Positions 1 to 6,361 are shown, counted from the first letter of the stretch. The stretch is DNA of 18,691 nucleotides from CAZKMM01 sp964553915 (GCA_964553915.1 CAZKMM010000042.1:1-18691); one strand, 5' to 3'. The notes: generated from the letters alone by a model not told the origin. Translations and numbers: made by a program.

Positions 1-888
1 TATGGGCGTCTCGGTCTCATAAATTTCGCCATCAATCATATAGCGAAGATTTGCTAAAGGCTTGAGCAAAACCCGGCTTGCTACCCGGGAGAAGACCTCT
101 GGATGTTTGAGTTCTCTTCCCAGCCAGATAGTCGGGATTCTGGGAATGACCTTTAAAGGAGCCAGGGTAGTGGCAACAAAGTGAAAATGCCCGGGCTTTT
201 CATAAGCCCGGGGAGTGGGAGTAAACCCCAGCCCGATTTCTTTGATGCTACAAGCGAGGATGGCGGTGAATTCCCGGGAGGGGATTTCTTCTCCTTCAAC
301 CTCAATCTGACAGCGAGCCGGCTCAAATAAAAATTTAATATAGGGTCCATTAACCATAGCCGAGCCAATTGCCCGGGCAATTACCTTAACCGCCTGCCAG
401 GGACCGGTGGAAGTTCCTCCATAATAAGCAGAGAGAAAATTCGGGGGAAGACCCGCACCGCTCATAAATCCATACTGGTCATTGAGCCGGACCAGATGCT
501 GTTTGATGGTCTCCAGAGGCTCGCCTTTCTGGTATTTTTCAATTACTTTTTTCAGGATTTCCAGGGTTTTTCCTTTCAAGCCCACGGAATTGGGCATTGT
601 GTTCATTGTCCCGCCCCGAAGGGCAATGATTTTGGGAAGAGATTTATCTTTGAAGACATTGACCAGAACGCTCAGGGTAAGATGCAGGCTACCATCTCCG
701 CCATTGATTCCCAGAATCTCTATTTCTTTTTTTAAAAATTCCCTTGCCACCTCGGGGAGCTGTTCAATGTTTCTGGTGACAATCACCTCGCCAAAGTCAT
801 TAACAATCTCCCGCAATTTTTCCACAATCGCGGGTCTGCGGAGATTTCCCCGGGCAAATGGGTTATGAATAACCGCAATTCCTCCCAT
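1..888 (-). CDS. Diacylglycerol kinase-family lipid kinase, partial (C-terminal end off the window)
   Basis: The frame is open from an ATG at 888 to the window edge (296 codons, no stop), so the very C-terminus is missing. Visible motifs are those of the DAGK catalytic domain (NAD-kinase/DAGK fold). There is an N-terminal strand ending in NPFARG (residues 9-14), the nucleotide-binding GINGGDGS loop (60-67, the GGDGT motif with Ser for Thr), and RGGTMN (91-96), the equivalent of the usual GGTxN. Near the edge, MIDGE matches the DGE signature of the C-terminal beta-sandwich. The family phosphorylates diacylglycerol, sphingosine-like or other lipid alcohols with ATP; the substrate here is unknown. 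Since family members are about 300 residues, little is missing. A GGGAG Shine-Dalgarno (minus-strand complement of 896-900) lies 7 bases before the ATG. It is last in the hydrolase-methyltransferase-aroE run, but the 64-base gap carries a candidate promoter of its own. Confidence 0.85.
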   Translation of the reverse strand, partial: MGGIAVIHNPFARGNLRRPAIVEKLREIVNDFGEVIVTRNIEQLPEVAREFLKKEIEILGINGGDGSLHLTLSVLVNVFKDKSLPKIIALRGGTMNTMPNSVGLKGKTLEILKKVIEKYQKGEPLETIKQHLVRLNDQYGFMSGAGLPPNFLSAYYGGTSTGPWQAVKVIARAIGSAMVNGPYIKFLFEPARCQIEVEGEEIPSREFTAILACSIKEIGLGFTPTPRAYEKPGHFHFVATTLAPLKVIPRIPTIWLGRELKHPEVFSRVASRVLLKPLANLRYMIDGEIYETETPI

Positions 889-914
889 CTAAACACTCCC
901 AGAAATTTTGATAA

Positions 915-943
915 AAAATATCGGATTTATCCGCACTCGTCAA
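915..943 (-). promoter_or_regulatory. Candidate sigma-70-type promoter for the lipid kinase gene
   Basis: Minus-strand TTGACG (938-943) and TATTTT (915-920) are separated by exactly 17 bases. Initiation about 7 bases after the -10 would give a leader of about 20 bases holding the GGGAG Shine-Dalgarno of the kinase gene. The spacer includes a small dyad, CGGAT-AA-ATCCG, too short to be convincing as a terminator of aroE. Identified by eye only. Confidence 0.4.
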
Positions 944-952
944 GCCCGGTTT

Positions 953-1810
953 TTAAACCCCTGCCAGTGCCTGCTTTCCCGCAGAAAACATCACCTCCAG
1001 AGGCGGGGATTTCCCGGTCCAGAGGCGAAATTGCTCTCCTGCCTGGCGAACCAGCATTTCCAAGCCAGCAATGGTTTTTGCTCCCATTTGCTTTGCTTCT
1101 TTAAGAAGCCGGGTTTGAGCCGGATTATAGACAATGTCAAATACCCAGAGCCGGGAATGGAGCCATTGAGCAGGAATTGGGCTTTGCTCCATCTCTGGAT
1201 ACATCCCGACCGAGGTGGCATTGATTAAAAGCTGAGCCCGGCTCAATTCCTTTTTTAAAGGCTCTTCTTCCCAGGCAAGAGCCTGAATCTCTGCCCGGGT
1301 TTTTTCTTTAATCTCTTCTGCCAGTGCCTTCGCCCGGGAAAAAGTCCGATTAAAAATCAAAAGCCTGCTTTTCGGAGATTTGCTCGCCAGGGTAAAAGCA
1401 ATTGACCGACAGGCTCCTCCGGCGCCGAGAATAATAATCCGGCTGGCTTCCAGATTTATCCCATAATCCTTTAAAGCCTGATACACCGCCTCACCATCTG
1501 TGTTATAACCGAGCAGTTTCCCTTGCTCATTAACCACGGTATTTACCGCTCCGATTTTTTCTGCCAGCTCATCCAGCTGGTCAAGGTAAGGTATGATTTT
1601 TTCTTTGTAGGGGATGGTTATGCTTGCTCCCTGAATGCCTAAAGCCCGAATTCCCTGAACCGCACCCTCCAAATCCAGAACCGAAAAAGCCAGATAAACA
1701 TAATTAAGACCAAGGGTGCGAAAGGCTGAATTATGAATTTGAGGCGAGACCGAATGTTCTACTGGATTGCCGAGCAAAACGCAGAGCCGGGTGCGGGCAT
1801 TGATTTCCAT
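953..1810 (-). CDS. aroE: Shikimate dehydrogenase (NADP-dependent)
   Basis: This enzyme reduces 3-dehydroshikimate to shikimate in the chorismate pathway for aromatic amino acids. The 285-residue length fits the AroE family. The N-terminal substrate domain has GNPVEHSVSP (residues 14-23, with shikimate-contacting Ser20 and Ser22), TIPYKE (65-70, catalytic Lys69), GAVNTV (87-92) and GYNTDG (101-106, catalytic Asp105). The Rossmann domain has the GAGGA glycine loop (129-133), then an NRT segment that in NADP-dependent members helps hold the 2'-phosphate. Further on come NATSVGMYP and the C-terminal GLEMLVRQAG segment. The start sits 2 bases after the stop of the methyltransferase gene with no obvious Shine-Dalgarno site, which suggests translational coupling within the operon. 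The linkage to a methionine-type gene is not a classical aro arrangement. Confidence 0.95.
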   Translation of the reverse strand: MEINARTRLCVLLGNPVEHSVSPQIHNSAFRTLGLNYVYLAFSVLDLEGAVQGIRALGIQGASITIPYKEKIIPYLDQLDELAEKIGAVNTVVNEQGKLLGYNTDGEAVYQALKDYGINLEASRIIILGAGGACRSIAFTLASKSPKSRLLIFNRTFSRAKALAEEIKEKTRAEIQALAWEEEPLKKELSRAQLLINATSVGMYPEMEQSPIPAQWLHSRLWVFDIVYNPAQTRLLKEAKQMGAKTIAGLEMLVRQAGEQFRLWTGKSPPLEVMFSAGKQALAGV

Positions 1811-1812
1811 TC

Positions 1813-2706
1813 TCAGCCAGAAAACTTCTCTCGGATTAATCTGATAAATTCCGGGCTGGAGCCACAGCAGGCTCCAATCGCGTTTGCTCCTGCCTGAAAG
1901 AGCCGGGGAGCATATTCCGCAAATTCCTCTGCCTGATATTCATAAACCTCTTTTTTGTCTTCCAGCCGGGGACTGCCGGCATTGGGCTGAGCAATCAGAA
2001 AAGCAGGAGTATGAGCCCGCATTATCTCAATCAGCTCCACCATCTCGCTCGGACCAATCGTGCAGTTGCTCCCCACCACCATTGCCCCTGCTTCCAGCAT
2101 TTTATCTATTGCCTGCTCCGGGGTTGTTCCCATAATGGTAAAAAATCCTCGTGGAGTTTTTCTAAAAGTCATATGGGCAACAATCGGCACTTCTTTTGCC
2201 AGTTTTTTCACCGCCCGGATGGCAGAGCAGGCTTCCTCCAGGTCAAACATAGTCTCTATGCTGAACAAATCCACCCCTGCAGAAAGGAGAGCTTCTGCCT
2301 GTTCAGCAAAAACCTCCTCTGCCTGCTGGGGGGTAAGAGAGCCCATCGGACTCATCATCTCCCCGGTGGGACCGATATCCCCGGCAACCAGAGCCCGGTC
2401 TCCACTGGCTTTTTTCGCAATTTCTCCTGCCCGAAGGTTTACCTCCCGGACTTTATCCTCCAGCCCGGCTCCTTTTAATTTGAGCCGGTTTCCGCCAAAG
2501 GTGTTGGTTTGAATTACCTCGGCTCCAGCTAAAACATAATCCCGGTGAATTTCCTCTATCTGCTCAGGCTTTTCCAGATTCCACCACTCGGGCGCCTTTC
2601 CCACCAGTCCCCGGGCAATCAGCTGGGTGCCCATTGCCCCATCCCAGAAAACCGGGCGGTTTTCTGCCTGTGCCTGATTGAACAGCTCCTTTAAATTCCC
2701 TGCCAT
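1813..2706 (-). CDS. Stand-alone homocysteine S-methyltransferase (Hcy-binding, MetH N-terminal-type) domain protein
   Basis: The 297 residues correspond to the homocysteine-binding TIM barrel found as the N-terminal module of cobalamin-dependent methionine synthase, or in free homocysteine methyltransferases. Visible signatures are WDGAMGTQLIARG (residues 21-33), QTNTFGGNR (66-74), DIGPTGEMMSP (110-120), GSNCTIGP (212-219) and GACCGSSPEFI (278-288). Cys215, Cys280 and Cys281 match the three zinc ligands that activate the homocysteine thiol. No folate, cobalamin-binding or activation domain follows, so the methyl donor is unknown: a separate corrinoid protein, S-methylmethionine or another donor. 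It lies 2 bases after the hydrolase stop and 2 bases before aroE, inside one operon. The family is certain; methionine formation is inferred and fits the MetY-type gene later in the window. Confidence 0.88.
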   Translation of the reverse strand: MAGNLKELFNQAQAENRPVFWDGAMGTQLIARGLVGKAPEWWNLEKPEQIEEIHRDYVLAGAEVIQTNTFGGNRLKLKGAGLEDKVREVNLRAGEIAKKASGDRALVAGDIGPTGEMMSPMGSLTPQQAEEVFAEQAEALLSAGVDLFSIETMFDLEEACSAIRAVKKLAKEVPIVAHMTFRKTPRGFFTIMGTTPEQAIDKMLEAGAMVVGSNCTIGPSEMVELIEIMRAHTPAFLIAQPNAGSPRLEDKKEVYEYQAEEFAEYAPRLFQAGANAIGACCGSSPEFIRLIREKFSG

Positions 2707-2708
2707 TT

Positions 2709-3488
2709 TCAGCCAGCACTTAAAATTTTCTGAAAGAATTGCTCCAGAGCCTGATTAACCTCTTCAGGCTTTTCCAGATTAACAACGTGCCCGGCTCCTT
2801 CAATCCGAACCAGCTCGGAGCCAGAAATCTGCTGGTGAAGATAATCACTGTATTTAGGAGGGGTGAGCCGGTCCTGGTCCGCAGAAATAATCAAAGTGGG
2901 CAGATGGATATTTTTTATCTGCTCGGTTCGGTCAAAACTATCGCAAGCCCGGAAATCAGCTTCCACCACCTCCGGGGAACGGGTTGCCAGCTCCTTAACC
3001 GACTGTTCCACCACCTGAGCAGGGGCATTAGGAGAAAATGCCCACTGAGGAAAAAGCTTGAGATACCCTTCCCAGTTTTCCCGGATGATTTTAAAAAGCT
3101 CAGGAAGAACCCGAAGCCGGGCACCAGTGCTCATCAGCACCAGTCCGAGTAGTTGCTCCGGGCTCTTTAAAGCCACCTCCTGGCTGATAGCTCCGCCCAT
3201 ACTTAATCCTACCAGGAAGAATTTTTCCAGCTCCAGAGCATCTGCCAGTTTGAGGACAAAATCCGCATAGCCAGAAATTTCCTCACAGGCAGGAGGGGGA
3301 CTGAGTGCGTGTCCGGGAAGGTCAACCGCAACCGGGTTGAAATCTTTTTTAAAATATTCCACCTGAGGAATCCACATCAGATATGACCCGCCCGCGCCGT
3401 GGACAAAAATAATTGGGGGTCTGGTTTTATCCAGCGGGTAATTTCCGAACCCGGCTCCGTATTTTTCCTGGAGGACTTTTTTAATCAT
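2709..3488 (-). CDS. Alpha/beta-fold hydrolase
   Basis: A 259-residue protein with the alpha/beta hydrolase layout and no signal peptide, so probably cytoplasmic. The oxyanion-hole strand is FVHGAGGS (residues 28-35), the nucleophile elbow is GLSMGGA (94-100, Ser96), the acid is Asp206 in ADQDRLTP, and the catalytic His is 234 in GAGHVVNLEKPEEV. Together they form a full Ser-Asp-His triad. The substrate cannot be told from sequence; esterase, lactonase or C-C hydrolase activities are all possible. It is the first gene of the minus-strand operon. No Shine-Dalgarno site precedes the ATG; instead a consensus -35 and a -10-like hexamer place the predicted transcript start at or next to the A of the start codon, so the mRNA may be leaderless. 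Confidence 0.88.
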   Translation of the reverse strand: MIKKVLQEKYGAGFGNYPLDKTRPPIIFVHGAGGSYLMWIPQVEYFKKDFNPVAVDLPGHALSPPPACEEISGYADFVLKLADALELEKFFLVGLSMGGAISQEVALKSPEQLLGLVLMSTGARLRVLPELFKIIRENWEGYLKLFPQWAFSPNAPAQVVEQSVKELATRSPEVVEADFRACDSFDRTEQIKNIHLPTLIISADQDRLTPPKYSDYLHQQISGSELVRIEGAGHVVNLEKPEEVNQALEQFFQKILSAG

Positions 3489-3494
3489 ATCTAA

Positions 3495-3523
3495 AGGATA
3501 AATTCAGCAGGGATTTTTGTCAA
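3495..3523 (-). promoter_or_regulatory. Candidate promoter of the hydrolase-aroE operon, predicted leaderless
   Basis: Minus-strand TTGACA (518-523 of the 3 kb block, i.e. 3518-3523) is a perfect -35 consensus. TATCCT (3495-3500) follows after a 17-base spacer. Only 6 bases separate the -10 from the ATG at 3488, so standard spacing puts the +1 on the A of the start codon. Read by eye. Confidence 0.5.
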
Positions 3524-3547
3524 AAGCTAGAGGACGGTTGTCAAAAG
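3517..3547. repeat. Direct repeat TTGTCAAAAG, two copies 21 bp apart
   Basis: TTGTCAAAAG occurs at 3517-3526 and 3538-3547, exactly two helical turns apart, between the divergent hydrolase and rtcB start codons. On the minus strand each copy reads CTTTTGACAA. The copy nearer the hydrolase supplies its -35 box, and the copy nearer rtcB contains the rtcB -35-like TTGTCA. The repeat may only reflect -35 boxes, or it may be a shared operator. Confidence 0.6.
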
Positions 3548-3566
3548 ATTATCAATCAATTATTTT
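3538..3566 (+). promoter_or_regulatory. Candidate rtcB promoter, predicted leaderless or nearly so
   Basis: TTGTCA (3538-3543) and TATTTT (3561-3566) are separated by 17 bases. The predicted +1 is about 3573, which falls on the first ATG (3572) and 5 bases before an in-frame second ATG (3578). No Shine-Dalgarno site is present. Read by eye. Confidence 0.4.
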
Positions 3567-3571
3567 TAATT

Positions 3572-4996
3572 ATGGAGATGGGCTTAAAGCGGATAGATGA
3601 GAATATCCTTTTGGTGGAAAAAGAAGCCGGGATGCAAATAGAAGCCCGGATTCTGGCTCGTGCGGGCATCCAGATAGAAGAGGGAGCTCTTCGGCAGTTA
3701 AAGGATGCCTGCCGGCTTCCGGGAGTGGTTGAGGTCTGGGGAATGCCGGATATCCATCAGGGATATGGGGTGCCAATTGGATGTGTGGTTGGGCTGGATG
3801 GATATGTGGTGCCTTCTGCGGTGGGATATGATATTAACTGCGGAATGAGATTGCTTACCACTCCGCTTCCAGCAAAAGAGGTAAATTTCCAGAGGCTGGC
3901 TCATTTAATTCATAACTATATCCCTCTGGGAGAAGGCAAGAGCAATGTTGAGCTTTCCCGAAAGGATTTTGAGCTGGTGATTGAAAGAGGGGTGCCTGGT
4001 CTGTTTCAGGTAAAGAAGCGGGGACATCGGGTCTGGGATTTCTGGGATGATGAGGAGGAGCAGGCTTGCCTGAATAAAATTGAAGAGGGCGGGTCAATGC
4101 CCGGAGATGCCCGGGCAGTGAGTTCTACCGCGCTTAAGCGGGGCATAGACCAGCTGGGCACTTTAGGTGGGGGAAATCATTTTATTGAGCTTCAGGAGGT
4201 GGAGCGGGTTTATAATCAGAGCCTGGCAGAGCGGTTCGGGATTTTTGAAGGGCAGTTTGTGGTGATGATTCATTCGGGAAGCCGGGGTTTTGGTCATCAA
4301 ATCGGAGATGATTATATGAAGCTGGCAAGAAGATGGGATGATGCTCACGGCTCCCGCCAGCCCAATAATCAGCTCTGCTTTTTACCTCTGGATACCAAGG
4401 AGGGGCAGGATTATCTTTCTGCGATGAGCTGTGGGGCGAATTTTGCTTTTGTCAATCGGCACCTGATGGCGGTTTTGGTTAAAGGGGCTTTGAGAAAAAT
4501 TCTGGGAGAGGTTAAAATTGTATTGATTTATGATATTCCTCATAACATTGCTAAATTTGAGCGTCATCAGGGAAGGAATTTATTGATTCATCGCAAGGGT
4601 GCTACCCGGGCTTTTGGACCAGCACGGATGCAGGGCACGATTTATCAGGACCTGGGACAGCCGGTTTTAATTCCCGGTTCAATGGGCACTGCCAGCTATC
4701 TTTTAGTAGGGAGGGATGAAAGCGAGCTTACCCTTGCCAGCGTAAATCACGGAGCAGGAAGGGTAATGAGCCGGACCCAGGCACGGGGAAAAAAGAAGCG
4801 AGCTGGCGCAGTGAGTGATGAGGAATTTGCCCGAAGTATGCAGGGGATATATCTTATCTGTGAGGACAAAAGGGCGATTAAAGAAGAAGCACCAATGGCT
4901 TATAAGGATATTGACCTGGTGATTGAGAGCGTAATTGGGGCAAAATTAGCGGAACCGGTCTGCCGGCTGGTGCCAAAGGCGGTTTTAAAGGGCTAG
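3572..4996 (+). CDS. rtcB: RNA-splicing ligase RtcB (3'-phosphate/5'-hydroxyl RNA ligase)
   Basis: RtcB joins RNA ends carrying a 2',3'-cyclic phosphate or 3'-phosphate to 5'-hydroxyl ends, using GTP and Mn2+, in tRNA splicing or RNA repair. The 474-residue length is typical. The metal and guanylylation residues are in place: GYDINCGM (residues 85-92, Asp87 and Cys90), GGGNHF (199-204, His203), HSGSRG (234-239, His234), PHNIAKFE (323-330, His324) and NHGAGRVMSRTQA (392-404, His393 as the GMP-accepting histidine). GMPDIHQGYG (57-66) is another family signature. The protein may start at the second ATG (3578), since the candidate promoter puts the transcript start on the first one. It heads a tight three-gene operon with a cNMP-binding protein and an unknown protein. 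Neither archease nor RtcA is visible nearby. Confidence 0.96.
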   Translation: MEMGLKRIDENILLVEKEAGMQIEARILARAGIQIEEGALRQLKDACRLPGVVEVWGMPDIHQGYGVPIGCVVGLDGYVVPSAVGYDINCGMRLLTTPLPAKEVNFQRLAHLIHNYIPLGEGKSNVELSRKDFELVIERGVPGLFQVKKRGHRVWDFWDDEEEQACLNKIEEGGSMPGDARAVSSTALKRGIDQLGTLGGGNHFIELQEVERVYNQSLAERFGIFEGQFVVMIHSGSRGFGHQIGDDYMKLARRWDDAHGSRQPNNQLCFLPLDTKEGQDYLSAMSCGANFAFVNRHLMAVLVKGALRKILGEVKIVLIYDIPHNIAKFERHQGRNLLIHRKGATRAFGPARMQGTIYQDLGQPVLIPGSMGTASYLLVGRDESELTLASVNHGAGRVMSRTQARGKKKRAGAVSDEEFARSMQGIYLICEDKRAIKEEAPMAYKDIDLVIESVIGAKLAEPVCRLVPKAVLKG

Positions 4997-4999
4997 AAA

Positions 5000-5482
5000 A
5001 TGGAGGATGTTCGGCTTTTAAAGCAGATTCCGATTTTTCGGGATTTCCGCACCACTGAACTTTTAAGCGTGAATATGGTGGCAAAGTCAAAGGTTTATAA
5101 GCCGGGAGAGTTGATTGTTAAGGAGAAGGCAAAAGGAGATGGGCTTTATATTATCAAGCGGGGTCTGGTTAAAGTGGTTAAGCAGGATTCTTTTGGAGAG
5201 GAGCATATTTTAGCCTATCTGGGCGAGGGGGAATATTTTGGAGAGATAAGCCTGGTGGATAAGGCACCGAGAAGTGCCAGCGTGATTGCAGAGGAGGAGA
5301 GCGAGTGTTTGATTATCAAGCAGGTGGATTTTCAGAACTTAATTGCCGGGAACAAGGAGCTGGAGCGGAAATTTTATAAATCCTTTGCCCGGGTGCTCTG
5401 CGAACGGCTCCGGGTGACCAATGAGAACCTCACCTTCAGCAAGGAAATCAACCGGTTAATTCAAGAGGTGGAGAAAAAATGA
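5000..5482 (+). CDS. Cyclic nucleotide-binding (CNB) domain protein without a DNA-binding domain
   Basis: A 160-residue protein consisting almost only of a CRP/PKA-type cyclic nucleotide-binding beta-roll. It begins with the helical stretch LLKQIPIF, followed by KPGELIVKE and the phosphate-binding cassette FGEISLVDKAPRSASVIA (residues 80-97). Glu82 and Arg91 are at the positions that bind the ribose and cyclic phosphate in known receptors. After the domain there is only a helix (about 118-160). The winged-helix domain of Crp/Fnr regulators is absent, so it is unlikely to bind DNA itself. It probably senses a cyclic nucleotide (cAMP, cGMP or another ligand) and acts on a partner protein. It starts 3 bases after the rtcB stop and overlaps the next gene by ATGA, so the three are probably co-translated. 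Which ligand it binds cannot be read from sequence. Confidence 0.9.
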   Translation: MEDVRLLKQIPIFRDFRTTELLSVNMVAKSKVYKPGELIVKEKAKGDGLYIIKRGLVKVVKQDSFGEEHILAYLGEGEYFGEISLVDKAPRSASVIAEEESECLIIKQVDFQNLIAGNKELERKFYKSFARVLCERLRVTNENLTFSKEINRLIQEVEKK

Positions 5483-6018
5483 GCGAGAGGCTGGAGCGAT
5501 TCTTCACTCGTCTGGTTTCAAGGAGCTTTTGGGACTTAGGGATTCGGGACCCGGACCTGGTGGGTTATATTGTTCAGGTTCTGGTGGAATTTGCTCGCAC
5601 GGACAAGCTTTACCAGATTCGTGATTTACGGGGAAAAAGGCTGGGGAGCCTGGTGGAGATGCTGATGCATCGCCAGGAGGTAAAAAAGCTGGAGCAGAGC
5701 GGTGGCAGATTCTGGGAATACTGGCTGAGCAGGAGAATTGGCGATTTTGCCTTATTTATGAGCGGGCTGTTTCAGGAGTATCTGCGAAGATACGGCTTTT
5801 ATGAATTTTATCTGGAGAGCGGGAAGAGTTCTTATATTTATGCCAGCGAAATCAAGCCCAGCTTTGAATATCCTCCGGAAAAGCTCCTTTATGAGCTGGG
5901 GAGGAATTTTGAGCTATATCATTCTGCTCTTTACTATATGAAAAAAGCCTACTGGGGAAGGTGTGAGTCTGAGGAGCCGTTCAGCGAGTTTGCCAGTCAT
6001 ATTCGCTGGTTGATGTGA
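5479..6018 (+). CDS. Uncharacterised 179-residue protein, last gene of the rtcB operon
   Basis: I do not recognise a named family. The protein is predicted soluble and mostly helical, with no signal peptide or clear membrane helix. It is rich in aromatic and charged residues, with a run of Tyr/Phe in the segments around residues 88-122 (GDFALFMSGLF, YGFYEFYLE) and 137-159 (LYELGRNFELYHSALYYMKK). There are no obvious catalytic Cys/His clusters; the single Cys (162) is near the C-terminus. The ATG overlaps the stop codon of the CNB gene (ATGA, 5479-5482), strong evidence for coupled translation and a shared function. It could be the effector or partner of the CNB protein. The coding call rests on the overlap, coherent codon use and the intact frame; the function is unknown. 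Confidence 0.82.
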   Translation: MSERLERFFTRLVSRSFWDLGIRDPDLVGYIVQVLVEFARTDKLYQIRDLRGKRLGSLVEMLMHRQEVKKLEQSGGRFWEYWLSRRIGDFALFMSGLFQEYLRRYGFYEFYLESGKSSYIYASEIKPSFEYPPEKLLYELGRNFELYHSALYYMKKAYWGRCESEEPFSEFASHIRWLM

Positions 6019-6091
6019 GCTTTAGCTGATTTGGGAGGAAAATTTAAGTTTTTGATTTAATCGCCGATAGCTAGATAAAATTCCCACAGCC

Positions 6092-6119
6092 TGACAAAAA
6101 TTGTCAAAATATTGGACAA
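6092..6119. promoter_or_regulatory. TGTC/GACA array, candidate upstream activator site for the pilin promoter
   Basis: A perfect inverted repeat TGACAA-AAA-TTGTCA (6092-6106) is followed by GGACAA (6114-6119), the reverse complement of TTGTCC. This makes three TGTC-type half sites in 28 bases. The array is centred about 140 bases upstream of the start predicted from the sigma-54-like promoter, a usual place for NtrC-family enhancer sites. PilR sites in Pseudomonas are built on repeated TGTC cores. Assignment to a PilR-like activator is inference. Confidence 0.45.
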
Positions 6120-6176
6120 AGCAGGGCAGAAAAAAATGGAGCAAAAGTTCGAAGTTCAGCCTTCAATGATAACCTA

Positions 6177-6205
6177 TTGACTTTATTAAATTTTTTATTT
6201 AAAAT
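6177..6205 (+). promoter_or_regulatory. Candidate sigma-70-type promoter upstream of the pilin gene
   Basis: TTGACT (6177-6182) and TAAAAT (6200-6205) each match 5 of 6 consensus bases and are separated by 17 bases. The predicted start, near 6212, lies just before the sigma-54-like element, so the pilin gene may have tandem promoters. Confidence 0.5.
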
Positions 6206-6218
6206 TGATTGGAGAATT

Positions 6219-6234
6219 TGGCATAAACCTTGCT
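6219..6234 (+). promoter_or_regulatory. Sigma-54 (RpoN) type promoter of the pilin gene
   Basis: TGGCA (6219-6223) and TTGCT (6230-6234) have the spacing of the -24/-12 consensus TGGCAC-N(6)-TTGCW, with the invariant GG at 6220-6221 and GC at 6232-6233. The predicted +1 is about 6245, giving a leader of about 129 bases. RpoN control of type IVa pilin genes through PilS/PilR is well known, which supports the call. Confidence 0.7.
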
Positions 6235-6265
6235 TAATTAAATATCAGAAAGAATTGGAAAAACA

Positions 6266-6361
6266 ATGAAAAGATTGAAAAAATTTAAGAAAGGGGGTGG
6301 TAGCGGGAGAGAAATTAAAGGTTTAAGGCAACTGGGCTTAACTCAAAAACTCTTAATTTAA
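6266..6361 (+). CDS. Possible 31-codon leader ORF in the pilin 5' region
   Basis: An ATG at 6266 opens a 31-codon frame ending in TAA at 6359-6361. That stop directly abuts the AAGGAGGAG Shine-Dalgarno of the pilin gene. The predicted peptide is very basic at the N-terminus (MKRLKKFKK), then has a Gly-rich turn (GGGSG) and a hydrophobic end. No membrane segment or prepilin motif is present. Its own ribosome site is weak. The stop placement means ribosomes leaving it would arrive at the pilin start, allowing coupling. It may be a real small protein, a regulatory leader peptide, or a chance frame in an untranslated region. Confidence 0.3.
   Translation: MKRLKKFKKGGGSGREIKGLRQLGLTQKLLI

Noticed and set aside
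482..868. 128-codon plus-strand frame opposite the lipid kinase gene
   Set aside because: The minus strand carries a clear DAGK domain through this region; the plus-strand product has no coherent features.
922..933. CGGAT-AA-ATCCG dyad as an aroE terminator
   Set aside because: A 5-bp stem with a 2-base loop is too weak; the bases fit better as the spacer of a promoter.
3521..3547. A CRISPR-like or mobile-element repeat
   Set aside because: Only two 10-bp copies exist, without spacer units or terminal inverted repeats; promoter elements explain them better.
5000..5482. Reading the CNB protein as a Crp/Fnr transcription factor that binds the TTGTC/GACAA sites
   Set aside because: The protein ends about 40 residues after the nucleotide-binding domain and has no winged helix.
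6138..6162. GTTCGAA near 6149, like a tRNA T-loop
   Set aside because: No acceptor, D or anticodon stems can be formed around it; it is a chance match in AT-rich sequence.
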